Assembly (NCBI GenBank): GCA_039105265.1 | Contig: JAPFFF010000001.1 | Span: 9,548,001 to 9,612,000, forward strand | Reading direction: 5' to 3' | Origin: Tritrichomonas musculus | Taxonomy: Eukaryota; Parabasalia; Tritrichomonadida; Tritrichomonadidae | DNA: 64,000 bases | Part shown: piece by piece, positions 8,317 to 18,734 of the stretch | Position numbering within the stretch: position 1 is the first letter of the stretch | How the letters are laid out: each line of letters starts with the position of its first letter | Notes under the pieces: model-generated | The model's input: only the letters and a program-made list of their open reading frames with translations | Databases searched by the model: none | Told to the model about the DNA's origin: nothing | Position numbers and translations under genes: made by a program

Positions 8317-10966
8317 ATGCAAGCACAAATTGATGAATATAAGCTATCGCCTGAAAATGAATTGATCTGGAACGAGAGAATGCATAAAGCTGATGAATTA
8401 GAAAAAAATATCCTTGAAACCCGTCAAATATTTACAAAGTATGTTGAATGTGGTAACGAAACATGCCAAAATATTAGCAGACTTATGAAGAATTTTGAAT
8501 TATGTATTGGATCTGACAAATCATTAACTCCAATTCTATCCATTCTTTCAAAATTTGAAACCATTATTTCAAATCACTATAAATTTATTCAAACATCTAT
8601 CATCAATCAAATCGATAAATTTACAAATAGTGATATTAAAAAAACTGAAAATGATGGGAAACAAGCTGCGCAAGAAAATTCTACTTTTTCAAAACTTTTA
8701 GATTCATACGTTTCAATTCCAATAAAAAAAAGAGCTCAAAATACAGCGGATTTTAATGATTTAGAAACTAAACTTATAGCTCAAAATTGGATGGCAATCA
8801 AAAGTAATTTCTCATTTGCACGAAGCTTAGGATTAATTGAAAGGAAAAGAATTCTTGATATAACATCATATGTATGTCTTGTAATATGAATATATTTTTT
8901 ATAATTTTGTTTTAGCTATTTTGTTATTATTATTTTATTTTATCATTTTGAAATGATCCAATGATTATATGTGTTTTAAAAAAGTGATGATATCTGTGAG
9001 TTATTCATATAAAAGTGTTTATGAATGATAAATAATAAAATAACAAATAGCATAAAAATAAAATTATATAAATATATAGGTATTTATTCAACTTACTAAC
9101 ACATAGTTCATTTTATTTGTAAACCATCTTGGTCAATCATTTAAAGATTGCGCACAGTTATATAATCAAGCACTTGATGGATTCAATATTATTCAGCAAG
9201 CTCTCCCTTCGACAGCTAATGAGTTAGCTGATTACCGTGATCAGACATCTCGTCTTGAATTAACTCTTCAAAAAGTTTTTAATATTTATTTCAGATCGTT
9301 TAATGCTGGTACTGTTTATACCCCTAGTGATGAATTAGTCAATGAAGGATTTTTATGGATCCGTGATCAAAAATGGAAAAAGTGGAAAAAACGCTACTGT
9401 ATATTAAAAGATGGTCTTTTATCCGCTTACAAAGTCAAAGACGGTTTAAATCCTGTTGCAACATATAAGCTCCTCTTAGCAACTGTTAAGCCAATTGAGG
9501 ACTCTGAACGTCCTTCTTGTTTTACAATCATATCAACCGAATATAAGCAACTAGTATTTCAGGCTCTCACCAGTTATGAGCGTGATAAGTGGATTAACAT
9601 CATTCAAAATAACATTGGAATGCTCCTTAATGGCACTTCTCCAAGTCCATCTGCAGCATCAGGTAAAGAAAATGAGCCTCTTGTTAGAAATGAAACACTT
9701 ATAATGAGAATTTCGATGAGTCCTCAAAATTTAATTTGTGCTGATTGTGGCGCAAAGTCGCCTTCTTGGGTCTGTATCAATTGGGGAACAGTTATTTGTA
9801 TTCAATGTAGTGGTGTGCATAGGAGCTTGACAACTACTGTTTCAAAAGTTAGATCAACAACTCTCGACAGAATCGATGATGTCACAATGGAACTTTTCAA
9901 AATTATCGGAAATATGAATGCAAATTTAATTCTCGAAGAAAATCTCGACAAAACAGCTACTAACAACGATCCAAATCAGCAATCTCCTCATTTTCAAGGG
10001 CAAAATATGCGTTCTTTATCACACCCTAATCTTAGACTCAATCCACAGCAGCAGCAACAATATAGCCCACAATATCAAAACAATCAACAGCAACAACAAT
10101 TTAATCAGCAACAACAATTTAATCAGCAACAACAATTTAACCAGCAACAACAATTTAATCAGCAGCAACAACAATTTAATCAGCAACAACAACAATTTAA
10201 TCAGCAACAACAATTTAATCAGCAACAACAATTTAACCAGCAACAACAATTTAATCAGCAACAACAATTTAATCAGCAACAACAATTTAATCAGCAGCAA
10301 CAACAATTTAATCAGCAACAACAATTTAATCAGCAGCAACAATTTAATCAGCAACAACAATTTAATCAGCAGCAACAATTTAATCAGCAACAACAATTTA
10401 ATCAACAACAACAATTTAATCAACAAAAGAGAATTCAATTTACGCAGCAGCCGCAACAATGTAATTGCAATGGTAAGTGTGTTAAGATTGGTCCAGATGC
10501 TTCAAAAGAAGCTCGTAACAATTTTATTACTCAAAAGTACAAGAATCTTGCTTTTGTTAAAATGGTATCAATTGATGTTCAAAGTGCAATTCGCTCAAAT
10601 GACATTCTCGCTGTTTACAGGTCGATATGCACTGGGCAAATCCGCCAAGTTCAATTTGCACTTCATCTTGCAGCATCATGCGGCGATCCGGTTATGTGCC
10701 GCCTGATTGCATTAAACATTGCAAACCCGAATGAGGCAAACAATGGCTGGACTGCTTTATCATATGCGGCATTCCATGGCCAGATTAAGGCAGCTCAAAC
10801 GCTGCTGATATCTGGATGCAGTCCTGATCTTTCTGGTCCAAATGCTCATCCTTACCGAATTGCGATGTTGAAGCATGACGAAGAAATGGCTGCAGTATTC
10901 TTCCCTTATTGGAATAAATCGCCAATTACGGGGCAGCTTGAGCAGCCACCACAAAAGTATATTTAA
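8317..10966 (+). CDS. ACAP-type BAR-PH-ArfGAP-ankyrin protein (two exons)
   Basis: Coding segments 8317-8871 and 9107-10966 join in phase 0 after Tyr185 to give 804 residues. The BAR domain spans about 1-255 across the junction. The PH domain (about 265-357) has an EGFLWIRD start, a basic WKKWKKRY stretch and a C-terminal Trp. The ArfGAP zinc finger has Cys396, Cys399, Cys416 and Cys419 (C-x2-C-x16-C-x2-C) followed by SGVHRSL with the catalytic arginine. Ankyrin repeats lie near 680-780. This is the ACAP/centaurin-beta order; such proteins sense curved membranes and stimulate GTP hydrolysis on Arf6-class GTPases. An 18-copy FNQQQQ-type tract at about residues 505-625 splits the ArfGAP domain; its usual C-terminal helix resumes as PDASKEARNNFITQKY. 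If the intron is retained, translation stops five codons into it, leaving most of the BAR domain only. Confidence 0.9.
8872..9106 (+). other. spliceosomal intron with trichomonad GTATGT...ACTAACACATAG signals
   Basis: The donor GTATGT is at 8872-8877 and the combined branch point and acceptor ACTAACACATAG at 9095-9106. T. vaginalis introns use GTATGT and ACTAACACACAG, so the match is almost complete. The 235-nt intron is AT-rich and stops the reading frame quickly. Removal joins two segments in the same phase and completes the BAR domain upstream of the PH domain. Two internal arms (8915-8947 and 9024-9051) are complementary over about 25 bp and could fold out the middle. Confidence 0.93.
10086..10428 (+). 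repeat. coding minisatellite, 15-18 bp unit encoding FNQQQQ or FNQQQQQ
   Basis: About 18 tandem units of CAACAATTTAATCAG type lie inside the ArfGAP coding sequence. Units vary by one CAA/CAG codon and by synonymous CAG/CAA and AAT/AAC changes, showing both expansion and purity drift. It probably varies in copy number between strains. Confidence 0.95.
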
Positions 10967-11131
10967 GCAAAAGTAGTTTATTACTTTTTATTTTATTTTA
11001 TGTTGTGATTAAAAAAAAAAAAAATATTAGTTTTTTTTTGATTAGTAAGTTTGTTATTTCAAGAATTCAAACAATTTTATTATTCATGAATAAAAAAAAA
11101 AAAAAAGTTGGTTAGTAATAATTATAATAAA
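10967..11131. other. short convergent 3' spacer
   Basis: AT-rich, with A runs near 11011-11023 and 11091-11105. Nothing else is seen between the convergent ACAP-like and nucleoplasmin-like genes. Confidence 0.5.
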
Positions 11132-11665
11132 TTAAAGACCAAATGCTCTCAATACACTAGGTTCGCTAAAATCAAATTTATGTTGATGATTTGAATTATT
11201 GTTATCATTACTATCTGTTTGATCATTGTCTTGATTTGAATTTTCTTCTTCTTCTTCATATTCAGAAACTTCAGAATTATCATTGATTGTTGACAATTTT
11301 CCGCAAATATGAATGACTTCTCCTTCACTACCTGAGCTAACATTATGTAAAGAAATATATACAAATCGATTTTGTCTAATAGTAAATTGAAGTATTTGAT
11401 GTTCAATTTTTCCTGGAATAAAAGTTCCTAACAATATCATGTCATTATTTGTAGCATAATTTCCAGTCTGTATATATAATCGTATTAATGTTGAAGGAGG
11501 TTGAAACATAGGATTTGACTGAAATGAAATTCCTTTTATAGGTAGAGTTGGTGTATTTGGAACGATGCATGCATTTGTTAATTTGAGTTCTGTTGCTTCG
11601 GGAAGATCAATTTTGCAAACTTGTCCAGGAGCTATCTTCATGCTCCAAAAGGATTCTTGACTCAT
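11132..11665 (-). CDS. nucleoplasmin-like histone chaperone domain protein
   Basis: 177 residues from ATG at 11665. The start has FWSMKIAPGQ, matching the FWGVEVKPG-type opening of nucleoplasmin-like (NPL) domains found in plant HD2 proteins and FKBP39/46. Hydrophobic beta strands follow, including LTNACIVP and VYISLHNVSS. The beta region ends near residue 127 and gives way to an acidic Glu/Asp/Asn/Ser tail (about 128-165), with a last segment SEPSVLRAFGL. NPL domains form pentamers that bind histones, and acidic tails add histone affinity. The small size, single domain and acidic tail fit a stand-alone nuclear histone chaperone. The family call is by motif and layout only. It lies upstream of no clear operon partner. 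Confidence 0.68.
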   Translation of the reverse strand: MSQESFWSMKIAPGQVCKIDLPEATELKLTNACIVPNTPTLPIKGISFQSNPMFQPPSTLIRLYIQTGNYATNNDMILLGTFIPGKIEHQILQFTIRQNRFVYISLHNVSSGSEGEVIHICGKLSTINDNSEVSEYEEEEENSNQDNDQTDSNDNNNSNHQHKFDFSEPSVLRAFGL

Positions 11666-11936
11666 TTTTTTATTTCTATTTCAACTATTTTCTGAGTTCT
11701 AAACAATATATTTCAATTGATAACGATCAGCAACTTCACAAATTTTGTATTATTTTCAATATTCAATTCTTTACGTTGATGAGAAAATAATATGCATATA
11801 TCATCTTTAAATTTAGAATCATTTTTATAATTCATACAAAAATAGAATACTTATATGGTATTATACTAATTAAATTAATCTGGTAGAAAAATAGTAATTT
11901 ATTAATATTTTTATTATTGATAGATATTATATAAGT
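11666..11936. other. spacer, AT-rich
   Basis: Separates the nucleoplasmin-like gene from the 3' end of the broken BEACH gene on the same strand. No gene or repeat is seen. Confidence 0.5.
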
Positions 11937-14900
11937 CTAATCTTTAATAGGTAAATGAAAGATAGATATTGTATTGTCAATACAAAATGCAACCAAAATA
12001 GATAGTTCTTTGATATATTTCAATTTAACAACACTAGAATTGCATTCTTTTTTGTAAATTGGTTCATTTATATCAAGATAGAATGCTTCAAACACAAAAA
12101 TTGATTTTTTGTTATCTGCCAAAATAAGATAGTCAAATCCTCCTGGTACAGATTTGACAGATATCATTTCAACAATATTTTGAATATTGTCAAGTTGGAC
12201 TGATTTAATCTCATCTCCATTTATACTAAAAATTGCCAATTCATTTATGTTTTTATCATTTTTAATAGTTGACATAAAAACTGCCACAAAACCGAAAGTT
12301 TCTGTAACCGTTATTTTATTTGGTTTTCCGTTCACTTTTATCATTTTATCGATAAACATTTTATTCAGATCCAAACGACAGAAAAGCAAATGATTGTCAC
12401 AAGTTCCGCATATGAAAGTGTGAAATTTTTGGCTAATTGCGATGCAAGTGATTGTCGATCTAAAAAAAGAAAGTTTCCCTGAATAAGAGAGTTCATCAAT
12501 AATACCAGAATCGCTTTTATAAATGATATTGATACTATTTGATTCATCATCAATATCATCAGATAGAGACAAGTTTCCTTTAGGAGTAATGGAATCATCA
12601 CTTGTATACACAGCAAGCCAACCTTCTTGACTTGTCATTATTGAAATGATTTCCACATTCAATTCAATTATTTTTTCAATGACGGCTTTGTCAACATTCA
12701 CAATTTTAACTGACTGTGAGTCTTCGTCGATAAAACAAATATTCTCTGTGTTAATAAACATTGGTGATGAAAGAGAATTATAATTATCTTCATTTTTATC
12801 ATTACAAATTAAAATGTTTACGTTGTTGATAAAGCTTTCACGTTGTGATTGCTTAATTTTTTTACAACTGCTCAAATTGACAGAGAATTCTTGTGATTTA
12901 AAGTCAGATAAATCTAAAGTAAAAGAATAAATGTTGGTGGTGCTAATTAAAGTGAATGACAGATGATTGGATGAATAATAGACATCTGCTGTTTCAAAAG
13001 ACAAAATTCCATTCAATCTAACAATTGTTGAATTAACGTTTCCATCTTTAAAATATGAAATAGGACACTTGTATACAAATTCTTTCTTAGGATGTTCTTT
13101 ATCAAACAATTTTCTAGGAATCTGTCCATAAGTTCTCTTTGCTTCTTTACTTTCTTTGTATGTTTCATAAAGTTTAGGATTAAAAACATTGTCACTTTTT
13201 ATTGCTTCATCGCCATTTTGTTTGCACCCCCAAATCAAGTCGATCCATTCATTTAAATGCGACGAAACATAGTCTGACTCGAGTGCCTTTCTGTGCAGAT
13301 AAACGAAATCAAAAGGAGAATTATTCGCCCATGGAGGCAACTGGACATCATCAATTTTATTTATTGATTTATTTGGACTTTTCAAAAATTCAGGAAGGAA
13401 AAAGAACTCTGGAATAAGTTCATAAAAATTGTTTGGTGAAGTGGTTGCACTTTTAAATGATTCAGAAATTGATGTAAGTAATTGATTGCAATCTTCGGGA
13501 AAGTCATCTGGAGCATCCAAATGTTTGAAAGGTTCCAAACGTGCAAGACAGTTATTAACAAAAAATTTATTTGAATAACAAATTTTATAAAGAAATTGAC
13601 TTTCTTTGTTCTGTCTCAAATTCTCAAGACGATCGTTATTCAATGCTCCCATTGGCTTTGATAAATCTCTATAAACAAGTAAATTTAATTTAAATTCATT
13701 TTGTTCCTTGATTCAAAATTTTTTTAATGTGGTTAAAATCACTTAATTTGTATTTTTCAATTAAAGTAAGAGTTTGATTAGCAAGATCTTCATCAATCCA
13801 ATTGTTTTCATTATCTATTCGTATTCCAAATTGATAACTGATACTATTATATGTCTTTAGATTATTTTGTAGTGTTTTTATCGTATAAGTTAAAATGTTA
13901 TTGTGTTCAAAATTTTTTAAATTAATTGAAGATGATGAAGATATTTTTAATTGATGAAATCTAAACAAAATAAAGTTTGAATTAACTCTGATTAATGTTT
14001 TTATATTACTTAATTGTTCATCTTTTAATGTAATTTTAAATAAGATGTCTTTTGTAATTTTTTCTGTAATTTCTACATCGAAACACATATAACCAATTAT
14101 TTCAACAATATCAATAAGCTTGTCAAAATGCTGAATGAACATGTTTGCAAAAAGATATATTAATTCTGGATAAAATTTTTAATTTTGATAAAAATTACAC
14201 AAAACTAAAGCAGGATAAATTAATGATTGTTCATTGAAGTAATAATTTAAATCTTTCTTAAATGAAGTTAATAATGATTCCAAGTAATCATTGCCACCAA
14301 AAATTGTATATGCAAATAAAATTGGAATAAGTTGAAGTTTTTCAGTTAAGTAAATCACAGAAATAAAAGGAATGAAATTGTTTATATCAATTACATATTT
14401 CTTACTTGTGATTGATTCAATAAAATATTGTATCAGAGCTGATGATTGGTCTAATGAAAGTGAATCAATTAAGAGATCAAATATTTGAATTACATAAAAA
14501 ATTATCTCAACATCTTTATCTTTGTTTTTAATAATTTTAATAAAAAACAAACAAATCTCAGGAATGTTGTCTTTGATTTTGATAAGATTTTCTTTTTTTT
14601 GAAAAATTGTAAGTAAAATATGAAGAAGGTCTTTTTTTGCTATTATCGGAGTGCGTTGAAAAGTAATATATTGAAATATTGTTAATATATTCATTAATGA
14701 TAAATGTGTCTCAAAATATTCATTTGCAAGTGGTAAAAGTTGATTTCCACAATCATTTAAATTCTCCAAAAAAATCGATTGTATTAAATAAAGAAACCAT
14801 TCTGGACTTTTAATTAAATCAACGGTATCCTTGTTTTGACTATATAAATTCGTAGTCCAGTGTTTAAAAATTTCAATTTTTTGTTCTGGTGCAGATTTTG

Positions 14901-17119
14901 ACCAAAGATTAAAATTCAATAGAATAACATCAATAAGTTGAAATTTAAGTTCATCATCTGTGACAATTTGAAGTAAACTATAAAACTTTTCATATAATGA
15001 AAATGTCAAATACAAAGGATTAATATCTTCTTCAGAAGGCATTAATAAATGAGAAATAGCATTGATACTCTTACATGTATTTAAAGAATATTGAACTTTA
15101 TCTCCTAAAATAAACAAATTGGAAAGAACATCAACAGAAAGAAGAGGAAGAGATTGAATCATTGATCCATCTTTTGTTGGTATTTTTATAAGATAAAAGA
15201 TTGGTATAATTATATCAATCTTATAATAAGTGATGATGAAATCAGAAAAAGAAAGAATCTTTTTGGCATATTTTATTTCTTTATGTTTCTCTATGATCTG
15301 ATTATTTTTATGTAGTGGCTTGAATGAAATTATATTCGATCTAGATTGTGGTAAATAAGCAAAAATAATCTTATCACTACATGAAGATGCTGTAGTTATT
15401 TGTCCTTCATCATTTAGGTTTGAAATTTCATTAGGACTTAATTTTTTGGATAAAATAAAAAGACCAATAAATGAAGGATCATTTGAGCTTTTTATCGATG
15501 AATCATGGTTAACAATGCATGAAACATCTGATTTAGGTAAAAAGAGTGAATTTGTCATATGTTTTAGCACTCTATCTTTATTGATATACAATGAAATAGT
15601 GGTATCATTATTAAATGTATTTGGAGTAATTTCTAACGTGAGCATTGTCCAAATTCTGTCAGGAATTTGAAGATCAAATTGACAACAATTTATTTGTTCA
15701 TTTCCAACTTTAATTTTAAAGCATACTTTATTATCTGTTATATATGCTTTGCATGATTGATTTTCAGAATAACTAGTTGTTTCTAACTTGAAAAGGTTAA
15801 GTTTATCATATTTCGTTGTAGATGACAGTGAAAGCCAAAAGACAAAGCTTATTCCATCATAAAAAGAACTTGGTGGAATTTTTGAAATATTAACTTCGTT
15901 ACAAGGAAGTATTGGTAAGGATGCCATTGGTATTTTTCTAGATTTTATAAAGATATTGTTTAAGCATTCAATGAAATTTTTATGAATTGATGATAAATGT
16001 TTTGAATCATCAATTGGAGAGAGCATTGAGAAGAAACTTTGAACAACTGTTGCAGATGAGATTATAGTTGTTATTATTGTAAATAGATCCAAAATCTTCT
16101 TGATTAAAAGTTCATTAACATGAATTCCTTCTTCATTTTCATCAAAAATTGGGTTTTCTTTATTTTTTTCAGGAATTATTTTAATTATTTTCTTTTTCCA
16201 TTCTTTAAGAATATTTATTAATAACAGATCTAATTCACATTCATGGCATTTCTTGCAAATACTTGAAGAATTTAAACAACAGTCAGAAATAAATGTCAAA
16301 ACAGTTTGAATTTTATCTGTTTTAAGAAATGTTCTTACTAAAAAGCAAAATAATTCTGTATGTTTCATTTCATGATTATTAATAAAATTAATAATTAAAT
16401 TCAAAATTTTATCTTGTGTTGAGTATTTTATGAAATGTTCTATCAACGATTCAAGTTTTTTGTCTTCTTTAAAAAGATCAATAATTGAAGTTAAAAGATA
16501 ATCTATTGGTTCTTTTTCATAATAAGAAGCATTAATTGTAAGCAAATAATTAAATAAAATGGATGAATTTGTTCTAAATGCGTTTAAAATAAAAGTATTG
16601 CTCATAGCTTTGTAAATCATCTGCAATGAGTCTGCTATCAAGGTTAATTCAAATTTAGCAGCTTTAAAAAGTTTATTGAAATTGATTAAAATTGTATTTG
16701 CATTTTCAATATCATTCAAAAGACGCAAGTATTTAATAATAAATTCGTCAAATATGTTCCTGATTGGAGGTTCCAATAAAAGATTGAAACATTTTTCACA
16801 ATCAGATTGGAACATTTTCATTATTATTTCTTCCTTCTTTAAAATTATATCCGAGCAAGATTTAAAACAATACAAAATTGTTTTGCGAATGTCTAAAAAT
16901 AACTTCTTGTTAAGATCATTGTCGTTCATTACACGATATTTAAGTAACGATGACACTAATAAATTTATTGTAGGATAATTAATTAAAATGTCACTTTTTT
17001 GTGTTATTTTTGATGACAATCGACAAAGGTTTTCATAAAATAGATTTGGATTGTTTGAATATTTAGAAGTGTCTGAAAAAAAAATGGCCCAAGATTTTAG
17101 AAATTCCTTTACACCATGT
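11937..17119 (-). pseudogene. broken BEACH-WD40 gene (LYST/neurobeachin type)
   Basis: Transcription would run from 17119 to 11937. The N-terminal part (17119 to 14182) is helical with a concanavalin-like stretch near nt 15850-15500. It ends at an in-frame TAA at 14179-14181, after which the same frame continues to a stop at 13696-13698. A different frame then begins in mid BEACH domain with RDLSKPMGALNNDRLE. Hallmarks follow: RLEPF, ELIPEFFFLPEF, LPPWANNSPFDFV, HRKALES and HLNEWIDLIWGCKQ, then WD40-like repeats to 11937. The PH domain and the first third of BEACH are absent, so at least one nonsense change and one deletion with frame change are present. BEACH proteins act in membrane fusion and lysosome or autophagosome traffic. 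The 5' end runs open into the edge of the foldback element, suggesting the start was lost by insertion. The downstream 571-codon piece could still be expressed. Confidence 0.78.
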
Positions 17120-17125
17120 AATATT

Positions 17126-17571
17126 TATATGTTTAACAAGTTGTTGGTTAAATATTGAGCATATTCCTCTGTTCAATTTCGAGAAACAATAAAATCAAAT
17201 CTGATCAATTATTGAAGTTTTTTAAAGTTTGATTAAATTAATAAATGTTTTCATTTATAATATTGTTTATTAACTATGATTATATATTTTTATTAAAATA
17301 AAATTCAAGTAGAAACTAGATATTTTTATTTTTTTAAAAAATTTCAAAAGGCAAACGTTTTTAAAAAGATTGAGATTGCCCAGGTTTGAAAGACCCTATT
17401 TTTAATCTTCATCATATTGTATTCTATTATATTTAATTAATTGTTTTTTTGTAATTTGCTTCTGATAAAGAAAAAAAAAGAATTATTAAAAATTTTTAAA
17501 TAAAAAATTAACGTCTTGCCTCAATTATTTCAAAGTATCACTGAATTTTTTCAAGCATCTTTAAGAAAATT
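17126..17571 (+). repeat. left inverted arm of the foldback element
   Basis: Pairs with 18283-18728 over its whole length. A recognisable internal landmark is GAAAGACCCTATTTTTAATC near 17388-17407, mirrored at the other arm. Confidence 0.9.
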
Positions 17572-18282
17572 AAAAAAATATGAATAACAAAGAGATATCT
17601 CTCAAGGATTTTAAAATAAATAGGTTAAATGTTCTTTTTTATGTTTTTATAATAAGTATACAAGAAGATATTTACTTTCAAATAGCACAAAATTACGATG
17701 AAGATAATTCTTTAAAACATTAATTGTGAATATTTATTTTTAACATTTAAAAATTAAGATTCACTAATTATATCTCATTAATATGATATTTATGTGAATT
17801 AACTTATTATTTTTTTATTTGGATCAATACTTGTGAATGTCTATTGACAATGAAAATGACATTTTTCCAACCATTATTTCGGTTTATTGTGATTTTAGAA
17901 TTATCATATTAGTTAATATTAAAATTCTTATTTGGAAGCTAATTCAAAGAAAGTAATATTGTAAAAAAAAATCAAATAATGGTATCGAGCCCCTAACGAA
18001 GCTTGTTCAAAGGCATGATAACCTTGTTGATTTGTTTTGAAATGTAAGAATCATTATTTCACCTTGGGAATAAGAGATTTATGCTTATCAAATTTATATA
18101 AAAATTTTTTCAAATATTAATAATTTATATTTTTCTCAGAATTAAACAGAGATTTTTATTAAATAATTTGTAAATAAAACATTTTAGAATTAATTTTAAT
18201 AAATAATTTGGCCGTGTATGAAAATCTTGGGCCAATTTTTCTAAAAATGTTAATAAATTTGTTCATATAAAACTCGTTTTTA

Positions 18283-18728
18283 AATTTTCTTAAAGATGCT
18301 TGAAAAAATTCAGTGATACTTTGAAATAATTGAGGCAAGACGTTAATTTTTTATTTAAAAATTTTTAATAATTCTTTTTTTTTCTTTATCAGAAGCAAAT
18401 TACAAAAAAACAATTAATTAAATATAATAGAATACAATATGATGAAGATTAAAAATAGGGTCTTTCAAACCTGGGCAATCTCAATCTTTTTAAAAACGTT
18501 TGCCTTTTGAAATTTTTTAAAAAAATAAAAATATCTAGTTTCTACTTGAATTTTATTTTAATAAAAATATATAATCATAGTTAATAAACAATATTATAAA
18601 TGAAAACATTTATTAATTTAATCAAACTTTAAAAAACTTCAATAATTGATCAGATTTGATTTTATTGTTTCTCGAAATTGAACAGAGGAATATGCTCAAT
18701 ATTTAACCAACAACTTGTTAAACATATA
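18283..18728 (-). repeat. right inverted arm of the foldback element
   Basis: Reverse complement of 17126-17571, including the mirrored GGGTCTTTCAAACCTGGGCA segment near 18458-18477. Confidence 0.9.
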
Positions 18729-18734
18729 AATATT

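Larger units (their letters stand above)
17120..18734. mobile_element. foldback (long-TIR) DNA element, 1.6 kb, with 6-bp target duplication
   Basis: Two arms, 17120-17571 and 18283-18734, are inverted copies that looked identical wherever I compared them, around a 711-bp AT-rich centre with no coding sequence. The outermost AATATT is palindromic and occurs at both edges, so it can be read as a 6-bp target-site duplication. The element proper would then be 17126-18728, beginning TATATGTTTAACAAG. Near-perfect arms point to a young insertion or gene conversion. No transposase is present, so it must depend on another copy. It sits between two decayed coding segments. Confidence 0.85.

Noticed and set aside
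10086-10428. A CRISPR-like array of short regular repeats
   Set aside because: There are no unique spacers; it is an in-frame coding minisatellite in a eukaryotic gene.
10019-10459. A Leu/Ile/Lys-rich reading frame opposite the polyQ tract
   Set aside because: It is the antisense shadow of the CAA/CAG repeat and has no independent support.
17975-18068. A possible tRNA on the minus strand inside the foldback element, with an 8-bp end pairing (AAATAATG with CATTATTT) and a GGGGCTCGATACC segment
   Set aside because: The T-arm does not form a proper 5-bp stem around TTCRANY, the spacing is too long (about 86 nt), and no anticodon stem fits well.
17120-18734. A Polinton or other large virus-like element, because of long inverted arms and a 6-bp duplication
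   Set aside because: The element is only 1.6 kb, has no coding sequence, and its ends do not start with AG as Polinton ends usually do. A plain foldback DNA element is the simpler call.
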